Positions 56,209-64,000 of a stretch of DNA of 64,000 nt are shown piece after piece. Position numbers and translations under genes: made by a program. A model generated the notes under the pieces. The model did no database searches. It saw only the letters and a program-made list of their open reading frames with translations, and was not told the origin of the DNA. This stretch comes from Dysidea avara (Eukaryota; Porifera; Demospongiae; Dictyoceratida; Dysideidae): positions 15,598,780 to 15,662,779 of the forward strand of contig NC_089280.1 of the NCBI RefSeq assembly GCF_963678975.1, read 5' to 3'. How positions within the stretch are numbered: position 1 is the stretch's first letter; each line of letters begins with the position of its first letter.

Positions 56209-57303
56209 AGGGGATTTATTACTTCTTGCAACATTGGAGAGTGAAAAGCGTAGTGTGATATGGCTTCTTATTACATGTTAACTAGCCACAAACATGTATA
56301 GTTCATTGGTAGTGCCTAATCACTGGACTGGACTGGACTATGGACTGGAATACTGGAATGGACTACTGGACTGACATTTAAGGGAGGGGTCACTGTACAT
56401 TTGGGTGACTTGTGACAACATTTCAGCACTAAGTGGTGAATATGATCCTACTGTGATAAGCCAAATGCGTTCAATTAAATGTACTCTATTCACTGCGGCT
56501 TGACAGTAGCTACTCTACTATATATAGCATATACTGACATGTAGGTATACCCAAAAATGTTTCTCTCACTCTTAGGCACACATGATTATTGTGATACAAC
56601 TTCATATGAACTGGTGACTAGTCACTGGAGTCCATGATATGTAACTGTGTAATGGGGGCACATTAAATTAACCTACTTTTAAATTTGTACACACTAGTGT
56701 ATGCCATTGTGCTATGACCATGCAATTTTCTACTCCTACTAAAGCTAAATGGCATTGTAATACAATTAACAGAATGCAGATATTTCATTCCAGTAATGAA
56801 ATATAACCAGTTATACGATGGGATCTAGTTTGTGTGTTCATACATGCCATATAAAGGTGTACTACGATCACACAATAATCACGTATGCCTAACAGTGAGA
56901 GAATGGGCATACACACGTCAGTCTATACAGTCAGAGAGTAGATACTTTCAAGCAGTGAATAGAACACATTTAACTGAACCCAATTGGCTTATCACAGCTA
57001 CTTTTTAGGAAAATATTCACCACTCAGGCTGAAATGTTGTCACAAGTCACCCAAATGTACACTGGGTAACCCTACCCTTAAAAATGCCAGTGTAAACCCA
57101 AAAAAATGTCAGTCCAGTATTCCAGTCCAGTGATTAGACACTACTATATTTATTCCCATTATAATGGTTGTTTACAGTTATCATTCCTAATATAGACTAT
57201 AGAACAACATTCTTTGGTCAATTAAAGAAGCCATATCAGTGACGCTCAAGTTAACGCTTTTTGAATTTTGCCTTCTGTGTTGCAAGAAGTAATAAATCCC
57301 CTG
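56209..57303. mobile_element. 1.1-kb fold-back transposon with TA flanks
   Basis: The ends CAGGGGATTTATTACTTCTT and (right end reversed) the same 20 bases are identical, extending to at least 26 bp. Further inverted pairing reaches about 280-320 bp inward: GTACATTTGGGTGACTTGTG with CACAAGTCACCCAAATGTAC, and AATGAACCAATTGGCTTATC-type segments. TA lies on both sides. A CTGGACTGGAATACTGGAAT tandem tract is found in both arms. No coding sequence was recognised; a Tc1/mariner-like non-autonomous element is most likely. Confidence 0.8.
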
Positions 57304-57545
57304 TACCAGTGGTGCTCAATAAAGGCGTCTGCACGGAGAACCAGAGAACCGCCTACTTGTTTGTTTAACGGTTACTAGAGCAGAAAAAAAAATTACAAAA
57401 TTAATTTAATTGTTAATTTACTTGGTAGCTATCACAAAATTTATTTTAACCATATAGGGTAGGGAATATATAATTTTAACCCTACCCGCAAAGAGCTATC
57501 AAGGTTACTAGCTTACCGTACTTCAGACACTCGACGAGATATTAG

Positions 57546-57802
57546 TGTTACGGATGTACGATAATCTTCTATACCGGTCGTAACAGCTACCAGGTTCTGC
57601 AGGTCGGAACGCCCGATGAAAGCCACTCGACTCTTGTAACCTTGCAACACGAGGCGGGGAGAACTCTATCTAACGCACACACAATAGCTCACGTGTACAA
57701 GCACACAAGGGGAAATACCTAAGTTTATGACCTAACCTAATACAATAAATAAATGAATGTACACTAGCTACAAATAGAGTTATTCAGTCATCAATCTCGA
57801 CA
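57546..57802 (-). repeat. 3' LTR of the BEL/Pao element
   Basis: 257 bp. On the minus strand it reads TGTCGAGATTGATGACTGAA ... CCGTAACA. The polyprotein frame ends inside it at 57784, so the last codons of the protein are encoded by LTR sequence. An AATAAATAAATG stretch (plus strand) lies at about 57748. Confidence 0.95.
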
Positions 57803-60800
57803 TCCTCCGGGGGGCGGCGTAGAGTTTCAGTCCATTCACTCAACTGTTTCCTTGCTCTTACAGCAGCGGCTCTAGGGTGTCTGGGTGAAACTTGATCAGT
57901 ATTCTGTTGGACAGTTGACTCAGTTTCCTGTTGAACTGGCTCAACATCTGTCGAGGGATCTTCCACTTCCAGGGGGTATAGACGGGCAATGGGACGGTTG
58001 GTACGTCCACTTGCTGTGCGTACCGTCACTGATCGGATATACCCATCATTCCCCTTCACAAGTTCCTCAATTACTCCAAGTTTCCAACGGCTTCTGGGTA
58101 TGTCATCATGAATTTGTACCACATCACCTGTCTTCACTGTCTGTTCCATAGAGCCCGCTGTACGGTGTCTTTCTCGTAGGGAGGTCAAGTACTCCTTTTT
58201 CCAACGAGATACAAAGTGTTGTAACAGCAGCCCCTGCCGGTCCACCTTACTTCGCAGTTGTTCAGCTGAAGGATAATCTGGGTCTGCAATCTCTTCTTCC
58301 TGTACATCAGGGTGTGGTAGGGCAATGATTCGGCGACCATACAGTAAGTGAGATGGTGTTAATGGCACCAGGTCTCCTGTGGAGGATGGAAGGTAGGTCA
58401 GTGGTCGATCATTAAGTACTGCCTCTACTTCCACAATAGTAGTCTGTAAGGTGTTCAGAGTGATGAAGGCTCGGCCCAAAGTCTTCTTCAAAGACATCTT
58501 CACCATCCCGACTAACCTTTCCCAAAAGCCCCCATACCAAGGGGCTCTCTTGGGAATGAACTTCCATGTTGTGCCCCTGCATGTGAGAGCAGACTGCAGT
58601 GTTCGTGACTGGAAAAGCTCATTTAATTCCTTTGCTGCTGATGCGTAGGTCGAAGCATTGTCAGATATAATTAACCGAGGTAATGACCTGCGTGCTGTAA
58701 ATCTACGGAAGGCTTGTAGGAAGGTTTCCTCAGTAAGATTAGTCACCACTTCAAGGTGCACTGCCCTGGTACTGGCGCAGGTGAACAGGCAGACATATAC
58801 CTTGTACTCACCAGTTGCTCCTTCACTCTTCACATACATGGCTCCTGTGAAGTCAACTCCAGTTACACTGAAGGGAGGCCCATCTTGGACTCTGGCCAGC
58901 GGCAGTGGTGGGGGATCAGGGGTAGGGAATGGTTTACCAGCGACTCTGCGACAGATCACACACTTCCTTAGTAACTTGGCTACCACTCTTCGTGCTGCTG
59001 GAATCCAGAAGCATTGTCTTAGGGCTGTGACAGTAGCATGAGTGCCTCCATGTAATTGAGTGGCATGAGTGGCGTACACAATCAATGTGGTCAGTCTGTG
59101 ATTCTCAGGGAGGAGGTAAGGAAACTTGGTGTTGTGGTCAACAGGAGCATTATGTATCCTCCCGCCACAGCGGAGAAAATTGGAGGAGTCTAAAAACAAT
59201 CGAAGCTGTCTGACTAGTGGCAAACGTCTAGTAGATGTCTGGCTTCTGTGTAAGGAGTTGATTTCCTTCAAGTATGTTGAGTGTTGGCAGCTTTGTATCC
59301 ACATGTTCTGAGCTTTGCTTAGTTCACCAGCTGTAATTGGTCCTGTAGGCTTGGACCCGTGTGATTTAATACACTCAATGAATCGTAGCACATATGCAGT
59401 GACATATAACAGTTTAGACAGTGTACTGTACCTTTCTATGTCAATGATGGTTGCTACAGAGGATAATTGATTGTCTTCACTTGTTTCCTCAACTGGGTTG
59501 GGGGATAGCACTTCAGTCTCTGCAACAGTGAGTTGAACATGCTGTATGTCAGTCGTACTCCACTGTGGCCGTAACTCTTCACGGACAATCCACTCTGGAC
59601 CATGTGTCCACATACTGGAAGTTCGTAGTGCTGAAAGTGAAATGCCTCTGGTTAACAAGTCTGCAGGATTGTCTGCAGATGGACAGTAACCCCACCATTG
59701 AGCAGGGCAGGCCTCGGTAATTGATGACACACGGTTTGAAACAAACTGTTTCAGTCTCTTGTCACTGTTGAGCCAATGGAGTACGATTTGGCTATCACAC
59801 CACATGTGAACTACGTCAATCTTGTAATTGATTGAGGAATTGATCCAAGTGTACATCTGTGCAGCAACGGTGGCACCCATCAATTCCAGTCTGGGGAGTG
59901 TATGCTGCTTCAGTGGAGCTACTCTAGTTTTGGAAATGACAAATGATGATTCACAGTGTTGATGGAAGTATGCCACTGCGCCATAAGCCTTAGTGCTTGC
60001 GTCACAAAATATGTGTAATTCAATTGGTGCAGCTGTACTCAATCCATTCTTTAAATAACATCGAGGAATAGAGATAATGTGCAATTGTTCAAGATCTTGA
60101 AGTAGTGTCTGCCATTGTTGTTGATGCTCTGGTGGGAGTGGGTCATCCCATGATAACTTCTTCTGCCATAGCTGTTGTAGTAGTAACTTAGTACTAATTG
60201 TAACTGGGGAGGTAAAACCCAGTGGATCAAAGATCTTTGATGATTGTTGCAACACCTCACGTTTCGTAACTGGAGAATCACATGATGGAAAGGCCTTCTG
60301 AGTAAGTGACAAACTATCATTACTTGTGTTCCACACTAGTCCAAGAGTGTTGACTTGTTCACTATTGTCTGCGACATGATCCCTCTCTGCTGCTGCACAA
60401 ACTTGCTTGCTGTTAGATGCCCAGCTCCGTAAATTGAAATTGGCTTCAGAAAGTGTTGTTCGGGCTTCAGTGTAGTATAGAATGGCTTCTTCTTCAGTTG
60501 AGCACCCTGACAAAATGTTGTCCACATACAAATTGTGAAGAAGATCCTTTGCTGTGGTTGAATTGCATTGTGTTAGATGGCAGTGAAGAGCAGCATACAA
60601 CATAAACGGAGAGCTGGCTGACCCAAACAAAACAACTTTGAAGCGGTAGGTCTGAAGTGGGCTCTCAGGATCATCAGGGTTGCATGGCCACAGGAAACGG
60701 GTGAAATCACGGTCCTTGGGGTGTAACTGCACATGCAGAAACGCCTTCTCAATGTCAGCACTGACACCAAACTTGCGGGAACGGAAACGGAGGAGGATAG

Positions 60801-63396
60801 CTGGTAGCTCTTGTAAAAATGGAGGCCCTGTTTCTAGACAATCATTGAGACTGGCCAAGTGCTTAGCTTCATGGCTGCTGCAGTCATAGACTATCCTCAA
60901 GGGGGTTGTGGTCGAGTCCTTGTGTACCCCATGGTGTGGTATGTAGTGGCACGGCTTCGATAAATCAGAGTCTGGCACCTTCTCAATGAAATCACGTCTC
61001 AATTGTTCTTCAATTATTCCGTTGTAAACTTTGAGCAGCTCAGGTGTTTTACTCAGTTTACGGGTGAGTGACTGCACTCGTCGTTCACAAGTAGACTTGT
61101 TGGTAGGCAATACGGGGTGGTTAGATTTCCACGGAAAGTTCACAAGATAGGTACCATCACTCTGACGAGTTACTGAGTCACGTAGGTACTCCTGTAAGAA
61201 TGTGGACAAGTGGCTAATTTGCTCAGAATCAGTTTCCCACACGTTGCCACTGTTGGTAAAATCAGTTGAGTCATACAGTGATACAGAACTGAGGTGGAAC
61301 ATGCCAGATGTTAGAGCAGGGGTGTAGTTGTACAGTGGTCCTGAAAGTAAGAATCCAAGCTTGCTTTCCACAGCAGTGGGACCTGGTCCTCTAATTACAG
61401 CTTCTTTCACAATTGACCAGTAGGCGTCAGCTCCAATAAGCATGGATATGTTAATGTCACCACTATCTGACACTGCATGATTGAGCTGTAACCCTTTCAA
61501 ATATGACAATTGCTTAACATAGGAAAATGGAAGGTTACGGAGTGGCTGAGCAATTCTTGGAGTGACAAGGACTGATATTGGAATCTCTGTGCCCTCAGTA
61601 GTCTGTAATTGGATTGTGGCAATTGGAAGGGTTTGGTTGGAGGCTTCTGATGTTCCAAATGCAGCAATAGCAATACGTTCTGTTCTTTGAGTGTTAAGAT
61701 GTAGAGAATTTGCAAGAGTTTGTGTGATAAATGAGCGTTGTGCTCCCTCATCCAGAAGAATGTTTGCTTGTGCAGAATAGTTGTTAGCTCTAACTGTGGC
61801 AACGGCTGTCTTCAGGAAGCACACCTTAGCTAGCTGGGGTTGTGACATTGCAGAGTTGATCAGATTCTGTGAAGCTTGCGTAGGAGGGACAGATGGCTGT
61901 TCGGAAGCTGGTTTCTGTGTGTTACTGGGAGTCTGGGGATTGTGTGTTCCTCGGCACAAACTGGTATGATGCCGTTCCTTACAATGTTTGCAGCGACCCT
62001 TAGACTGGCACTGACTGACTCTGTGGTGTCCAAGACAATTAAAACACAACTTATCCCTTTTGACAATGTCAATACGTTTGGATTGGTCTGAGACGGAGTC
62101 ACACTGTGTGGCTGGATGTGATCCCTTACAAAACACACACTTCGGCAGCTTCCTGGGTTCATGTCTACTTAAGGCTCCTGTGTGAAATGATGCGGTAGAG
62201 TGATGATCTTCAAACTGAGATGGAGGAACAAAGGCACCAGCTTCAAGGACTCGTATTTCCTTTGTGATTGCCTCTCTAAGTTTGTCAAGTGTCCACTCAA
62301 GACTGCTGTGTTCTCTGGCCAAGTTCTTTCTAATGTCCACTGGAAGTTTCCCTAGTATCATGGGAACTAGTAGGGCTCCGTACGATGTTGTTGCTTGCCC
62401 TAATGCTGACAGTCCCCTCACGTGGCTCTCAATTGCATCATGAAAACCCCTTAAACTTGTGATGTTGTTCTTAGCTAGTGGCAAGTTCATCAAAGCATGC
62501 ATGTGGGCATTGACAATCCTTTGTTGATCACCAAATCTACCCTTTAAAAGGTCTACTGACTGTTGGTAATTGACACTAGTTAAAGGAAACCCAGCAATGG
62601 TTCTTGCAGCTTCACCCTCAAGGTGTGCCCTTAGATAATTAAGCTTCTGAACATTTGTTAACACATTATTGGAGTGCACAGCAGAGTCAAAGGAGTCCCA
62701 GAATGTTTGCCACTTCAATGGGTCACCTCCAAATGTTGGTAATGTTAGCTTAGGGAGGCGGCTAACATTCTGGGGGACACCAGCAAATGTATTAACATAC
62801 CCCTGAGCCTGATTAGGTTGTGATCCTTCATTGGTTTCTCTTGGTTGTTGTTGAGTGGTATTAGTTACCAGCGTGGCCTCACTAGACTGTTGATCACTAG
62901 CCGGATGGCTACCTGGTTGATCACTGACTGAATCACTTCCTTGTTGATCACTAACTGAATCACTTCCTTGTTGATCACTAACTGAATCACTTGCTGGTGT
63001 TGGTGGTGGGCTTTGGACACTCAGTGGTTGAAAAGGTGGAGCTTGAACATTGAGTGGTTTCGGTCTTGACTGCACTGCCTTAATGAAGGAAATCTTCTCT
63101 GCCAATGTGAAAATTATCTCCTCTGAGTCCAGTATTTCTGTCTCTAATTCTGTTGCATCACTGATGGTGGCTAGGATTTTAGCATCCAACTCTGTTAGTG
63201 TGGCTTTCTTAGCCTCAATTTGTTCTAATGATGTTTGAAGGGTGGCAGCATCTCTCTCGTTGGGAGCCTCATCACTCTCCAGGATGGAAGCAATCTTTCC
63301 AAATACACGTGTCAGGTGAGCGCGGTGAGCCCTTCTTGATGCTCGGAGGTGTGAAACTTCCATCGAACAAATTCCGATCGCCAACTGAAATAACAA
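57784..63396 (-). CDS. BEL/Pao gag-pol polyprotein
   Basis: One open frame of up to 1870 codons; the first in-frame ATG is at 63363. Counting from the frame start, the regions are: a gag N-terminus with a SDQQGSDSV-type repeat (about residues 145-170); a DUF1759-type gag region (about 215-345, LPTFGGDPLKWQTFWDSFDS); Cys/His knuckles (about 418-475, CVFCKGSHPATQC and CFNCLGHHRVSQC); a DUF1758-type aspartic protease region (about 545, ILLDEGAQRSFI); reverse transcriptase (about 830-960, YDCSSHEAK to LYVDNILSG); RNase H with the A17-type linker (about 1040-1170, HIFCDASTKAYGAVAYF); an integrase zinc-binding region (about 1440-1480); the integrase core (about 1505-1640, GVDFTG and IISDNAST); and a DUF5641-type C-terminus (about 1680-1810). 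This order is diagnostic of BEL/Pao. The frame looks whole. Confidence 0.95.
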   Translation of the reverse strand: MLFQLAIGICSMEVSHLRASRRAHRAHLTRVFGKIASILESDEAPNERDAATLQTSLEQIEAKKATLTELDAKILATISDATELETEILDSEEIIFTLAEKISFIKAVQSRPKPLNVQAPPFQPLSVQSPPPTPASDSVSDQQGSDSVSDQQGSDSVSDQPGSHPASDQQSSEATLVTNTTQQQPRETNEGSQPNQAQGYVNTFAGVPQNVSRLPKLTLPTFGGDPLKWQTFWDSFDSAVHSNNVLTNVQKLNYLRAHLEGEAARTIAGFPLTSVNYQQSVDLLKGRFGDQQRIVNAHMHALMNLPLAKNNITSLRGFHDAIESHVRGLSALGQATTSYGALLVPMILGKLPVDIRKNLAREHSSLEWTLDKLREAITKEIRVLEAGAFVPPSQFEDHHSTASFHTGALSRHEPRKLPKCVFCKGSHPATQCDSVSDQSKRIDIVKRDKLCFNCLGHHRVSQCQSKGRCKHCKERHHTSLCRGTHNPQTPSNTQKPASEQPSVPPTQASQNLINSAMSQPQLAKVCFLKTAVATVRANNYSAQANILLDEGAQRSFITQTLANSLHLNTQRTERIAIAAFGTSEASNQTLPIATIQLQTTEGTEIPISVLVTPRIAQPLRNLPFSYVKQLSYLKGLQLNHAVSDSGDINISMLIGADAYWSIVKEAVIRGPGPTAVESKLGFLLSGPLYNYTPALTSGMFHLSSVSLYDSTDFTNSGNVWETDSEQISHLSTFLQEYLRDSVTRQSDGTYLVNFPWKSNHPVLPTNKSTCERRVQSLTRKLSKTPELLKVYNGIIEEQLRRDFIEKVPDSDLSKPCHYIPHHGVHKDSTTTPLRIVYDCSSHEAKHLASLNDCLETGPPFLQELPAILLRFRSRKFGVSADIEKAFLHVQLHPKDRDFTRFLWPCNPDDPESPLQTYRFKVVLFGSASSPFMLYAALHCHLTQCNSTTAKDLLHNLYVDNILSGCSTEEEAILYYTEARTTLSEANFNLRSWASNSKQVCAAAERDHVADNSEQVNTLGLVWNTSNDSLSLTQKAFPSCDSPVTKREVLQQSSKIFDPLGFTSPVTISTKLLLQQLWQKKLSWDDPLPPEHQQQWQTLLQDLEQLHIISIPRCYLKNGLSTAAPIELHIFCDASTKAYGAVAYFHQHCESSFVISKTRVAPLKQHTLPRLELMGATVAAQMYTWINSSINYKIDVVHMWCDSQIVLHWLNSDKRLKQFVSNRVSSITEACPAQWWGYCPSADNPADLLTRGISLSALRTSSMWTHGPEWIVREELRPQWSTTDIQHVQLTVAETEVLSPNPVEETSEDNQLSSVATIIDIERYSTLSKLLYVTAYVLRFIECIKSHGSKPTGPITAGELSKAQNMWIQSCQHSTYLKEINSLHRSQTSTRRLPLVRQLRLFLDSSNFLRCGGRIHNAPVDHNTKFPYLLPENHRLTTLIVYATHATQLHGGTHATVTALRQCFWIPAARRVVAKLLRKCVICRRVAGKPFPTPDPPPLPLARVQDGPPFSVTGVDFTGAMYVKSEGATGEYKVYVCLFTCASTRAVHLEVVTNLTEETFLQAFRRFTARRSLPRLIISDNASTYASAAKELNELFQSRTLQSALTCRGTTWKFIPKRAPWYGGFWERLVGMVKMSLKKTLGRAFITLNTLQTTIVEVEAVLNDRPLTYLPSSTGDLVPLTPSHLLYGRRIIALPHPDVQEEEIADPDYPSAEQLRSKVDRQGLLLQHFVSRWKKEYLTSLRERHRTAGSMEQTVKTGDVVQIHDDIPRSRWKLGVIEELVKGNDGYIRSVTVRTASGRTNRPIARLYPLEVEDPSTDVEPVQQETESTVQQNTDQVSPRHPRAAAVRARKQLSEWTETLRRPPEDVEIDD

Positions 63397-63529
63397 GCAA
63401 GAACAACAGTGTCACTAACGAAATCGCTTGCCTTACTGGGTACCGTTATCCTTTATGCCACGGTACCACGACTTTTCAATGGCGGGTTAGAAGTGTAAGG
63501 CTCGCGATTCAACTGCGTCACAGCACCAA

Positions 63530-63786
63530 TGTTACGGATGTACGATAATCTTCTATACCGGTCGTAACAGCTACCAGGTTCTGCAGGTCGGAACGCCCGA
63601 TGAAAGCCACTCGACTCTTGTAACCTTGCAACACGAGGCGGGGAGAACTCTATCTAACGCACACACAATAGCTCACGTGTACAAGCACACAAGGGGAAAT
63701 ACCTAAGTTTATGACCTAACCTAATACAATAAATAAATGAATGTACACTAGCTACAAATAGAGTTATTCAGTCATCAATCTCGACA
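63530..63786 (-). repeat. 5' LTR of the BEL/Pao element
   Basis: 257 bp, with no difference seen from the LTR at 57546-57802. It lies upstream of the polyprotein in minus-strand orientation and should contain the element's promoter. Confidence 0.95.
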
Positions 63787-63796
63787 ATTAGATGCC

Positions 63797-63913
63797 ATGG
63801 GTCGTCCTCTCTAGTCTGAGCCACTCCCTGCACTCCCGCCACGCGCTTTACGAAAATTCGATTGTGGGTAGAGCAAAATTCCCACGAAAGTTTGTTACGA
63901 ACAAGAACGTGTA
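63797..63913. promoter_or_regulatory. Possible GC-rich promoter between divergent starts
   Basis: About 115 bases, noticeably richer in G and C (CACTCCCGCCACGCGC) than the surrounding DNA. It lies between a minus-strand CCATGG (63794-63799) and a plus-strand ATG at 63914. A bidirectional promoter is a reasonable guess. The minus-strand frame stops soon after its ATG once the retrotransposon is ignored, so that side may be a non-coding leader. Confidence 0.3.
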
Positions 63914-64000
63914 ATGGACACAGGAAATGATTGCAGAGCGGAAGATCAATCTTTAGAAGCGATCAAGTTATTATGGATGTTTATTAACAAACATGCTAGC
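63914..64000 (+). CDS. Possible N-terminus of a gene leaving the window
   Basis: ATG in GTAATGG context followed by 29 open codons to the window edge (MDTGNDCRAEDQSLEAIKLL...). The start of an acidic, then helical, protein is plausible. Too short to identify; the GC-rich upstream segment supports a real gene start. Confidence 0.35.
   Translation, partial: MDTGNDCRAEDQSLEAIKLLWMFINKHAS

Larger units (their letters stand above)
57546..63786 (-). mobile_element. BEL/Pao LTR retrotransposon, looks whole
   Basis: A 6241-bp element on the minus strand. LTRs of 257 bp (57546-57802 and 63530-63786) begin TG, end CA and appear identical by eye. ATTAG is duplicated at 57541-57545 and 63787-63791. A single long polyprotein frame lies between them with gag, protease, RT, RNase H and integrase regions in BEL/Pao order. 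Identical LTRs imply a young insertion. The sequence next to the upstream LTR (reading TTGGTGCTGTGACGC on the minus strand) is the likely primer-binding region. It inserted about 20 bp from a possible gene start (ATGG at 63796 on the minus strand). Confidence 0.96.

Overview
This is animal-type nuclear DNA, AT-rich, with short exons, canonical GT-AG introns and dense mobile elements. The gene content points to a demosponge, with Amphimedon-like character: a RING/TRAF/MATH signalling protein, a death-domain gene, and tandem secreted Calx-beta genes. Calx-beta is the domain type found in sponge aggregation factors. The species assignment is inference; no organism marker was searched.

Layout. 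1-1700: repeats and a 200-base N gap. 1743-6501 (minus): at least three exons of a death-domain gene. 6560-13500: no host gene seen; a nest of small transposons inserted into each other and into two copies of a retroelement-like coding fragment. 13863-15551 (plus): a complete intronless TRAF-like gene. 15600-26550: no host gene seen; a 3.3 kb element with CACTG ends and several small inverted-repeat elements. 26643-30850 and 32078-37734 (plus): two tandem paralogous seven-exon genes with identical exon lengths, each encoding a 494-residue secreted protein (signal peptide, two Calx-beta domains, a C-terminal ITIH_C-like domain). 38390-42960: LINE fragments, one split by a 1.8 kb transposon. 43444-47910 (minus): a three-exon gene for an unrecognised membrane protein with AFVP and 15-residue repeats. 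48100-49250: inverted-repeat elements. About 49430-54980: a roughly 31-bp minisatellite of about 100 copies, split by a decayed hAT transposon. 56209-57303: a fold-back element. 57546-63786: a BEL/Pao LTR retrotransposon that looks whole, with matching LTRs and a 5-bp target duplication. 63914-64000: a possible N-terminus of a gene leaving the window.

The genes suggest cell-surface recognition and innate-type signalling: secreted Calx-beta/ITIH_C proteins outside the cell, a repeat-rich membrane protein, and death-domain and TRAF adaptors inside it. No operon-like linkage is implied. The most notable observation is the tandem Calx-beta/ITIH_C pair. Divergence falls steadily from 25% (first Calx-beta exon) to about 1% (ITIH_C exons), as expected if the 3' halves were homogenised or the first Calx-beta domain diversified.
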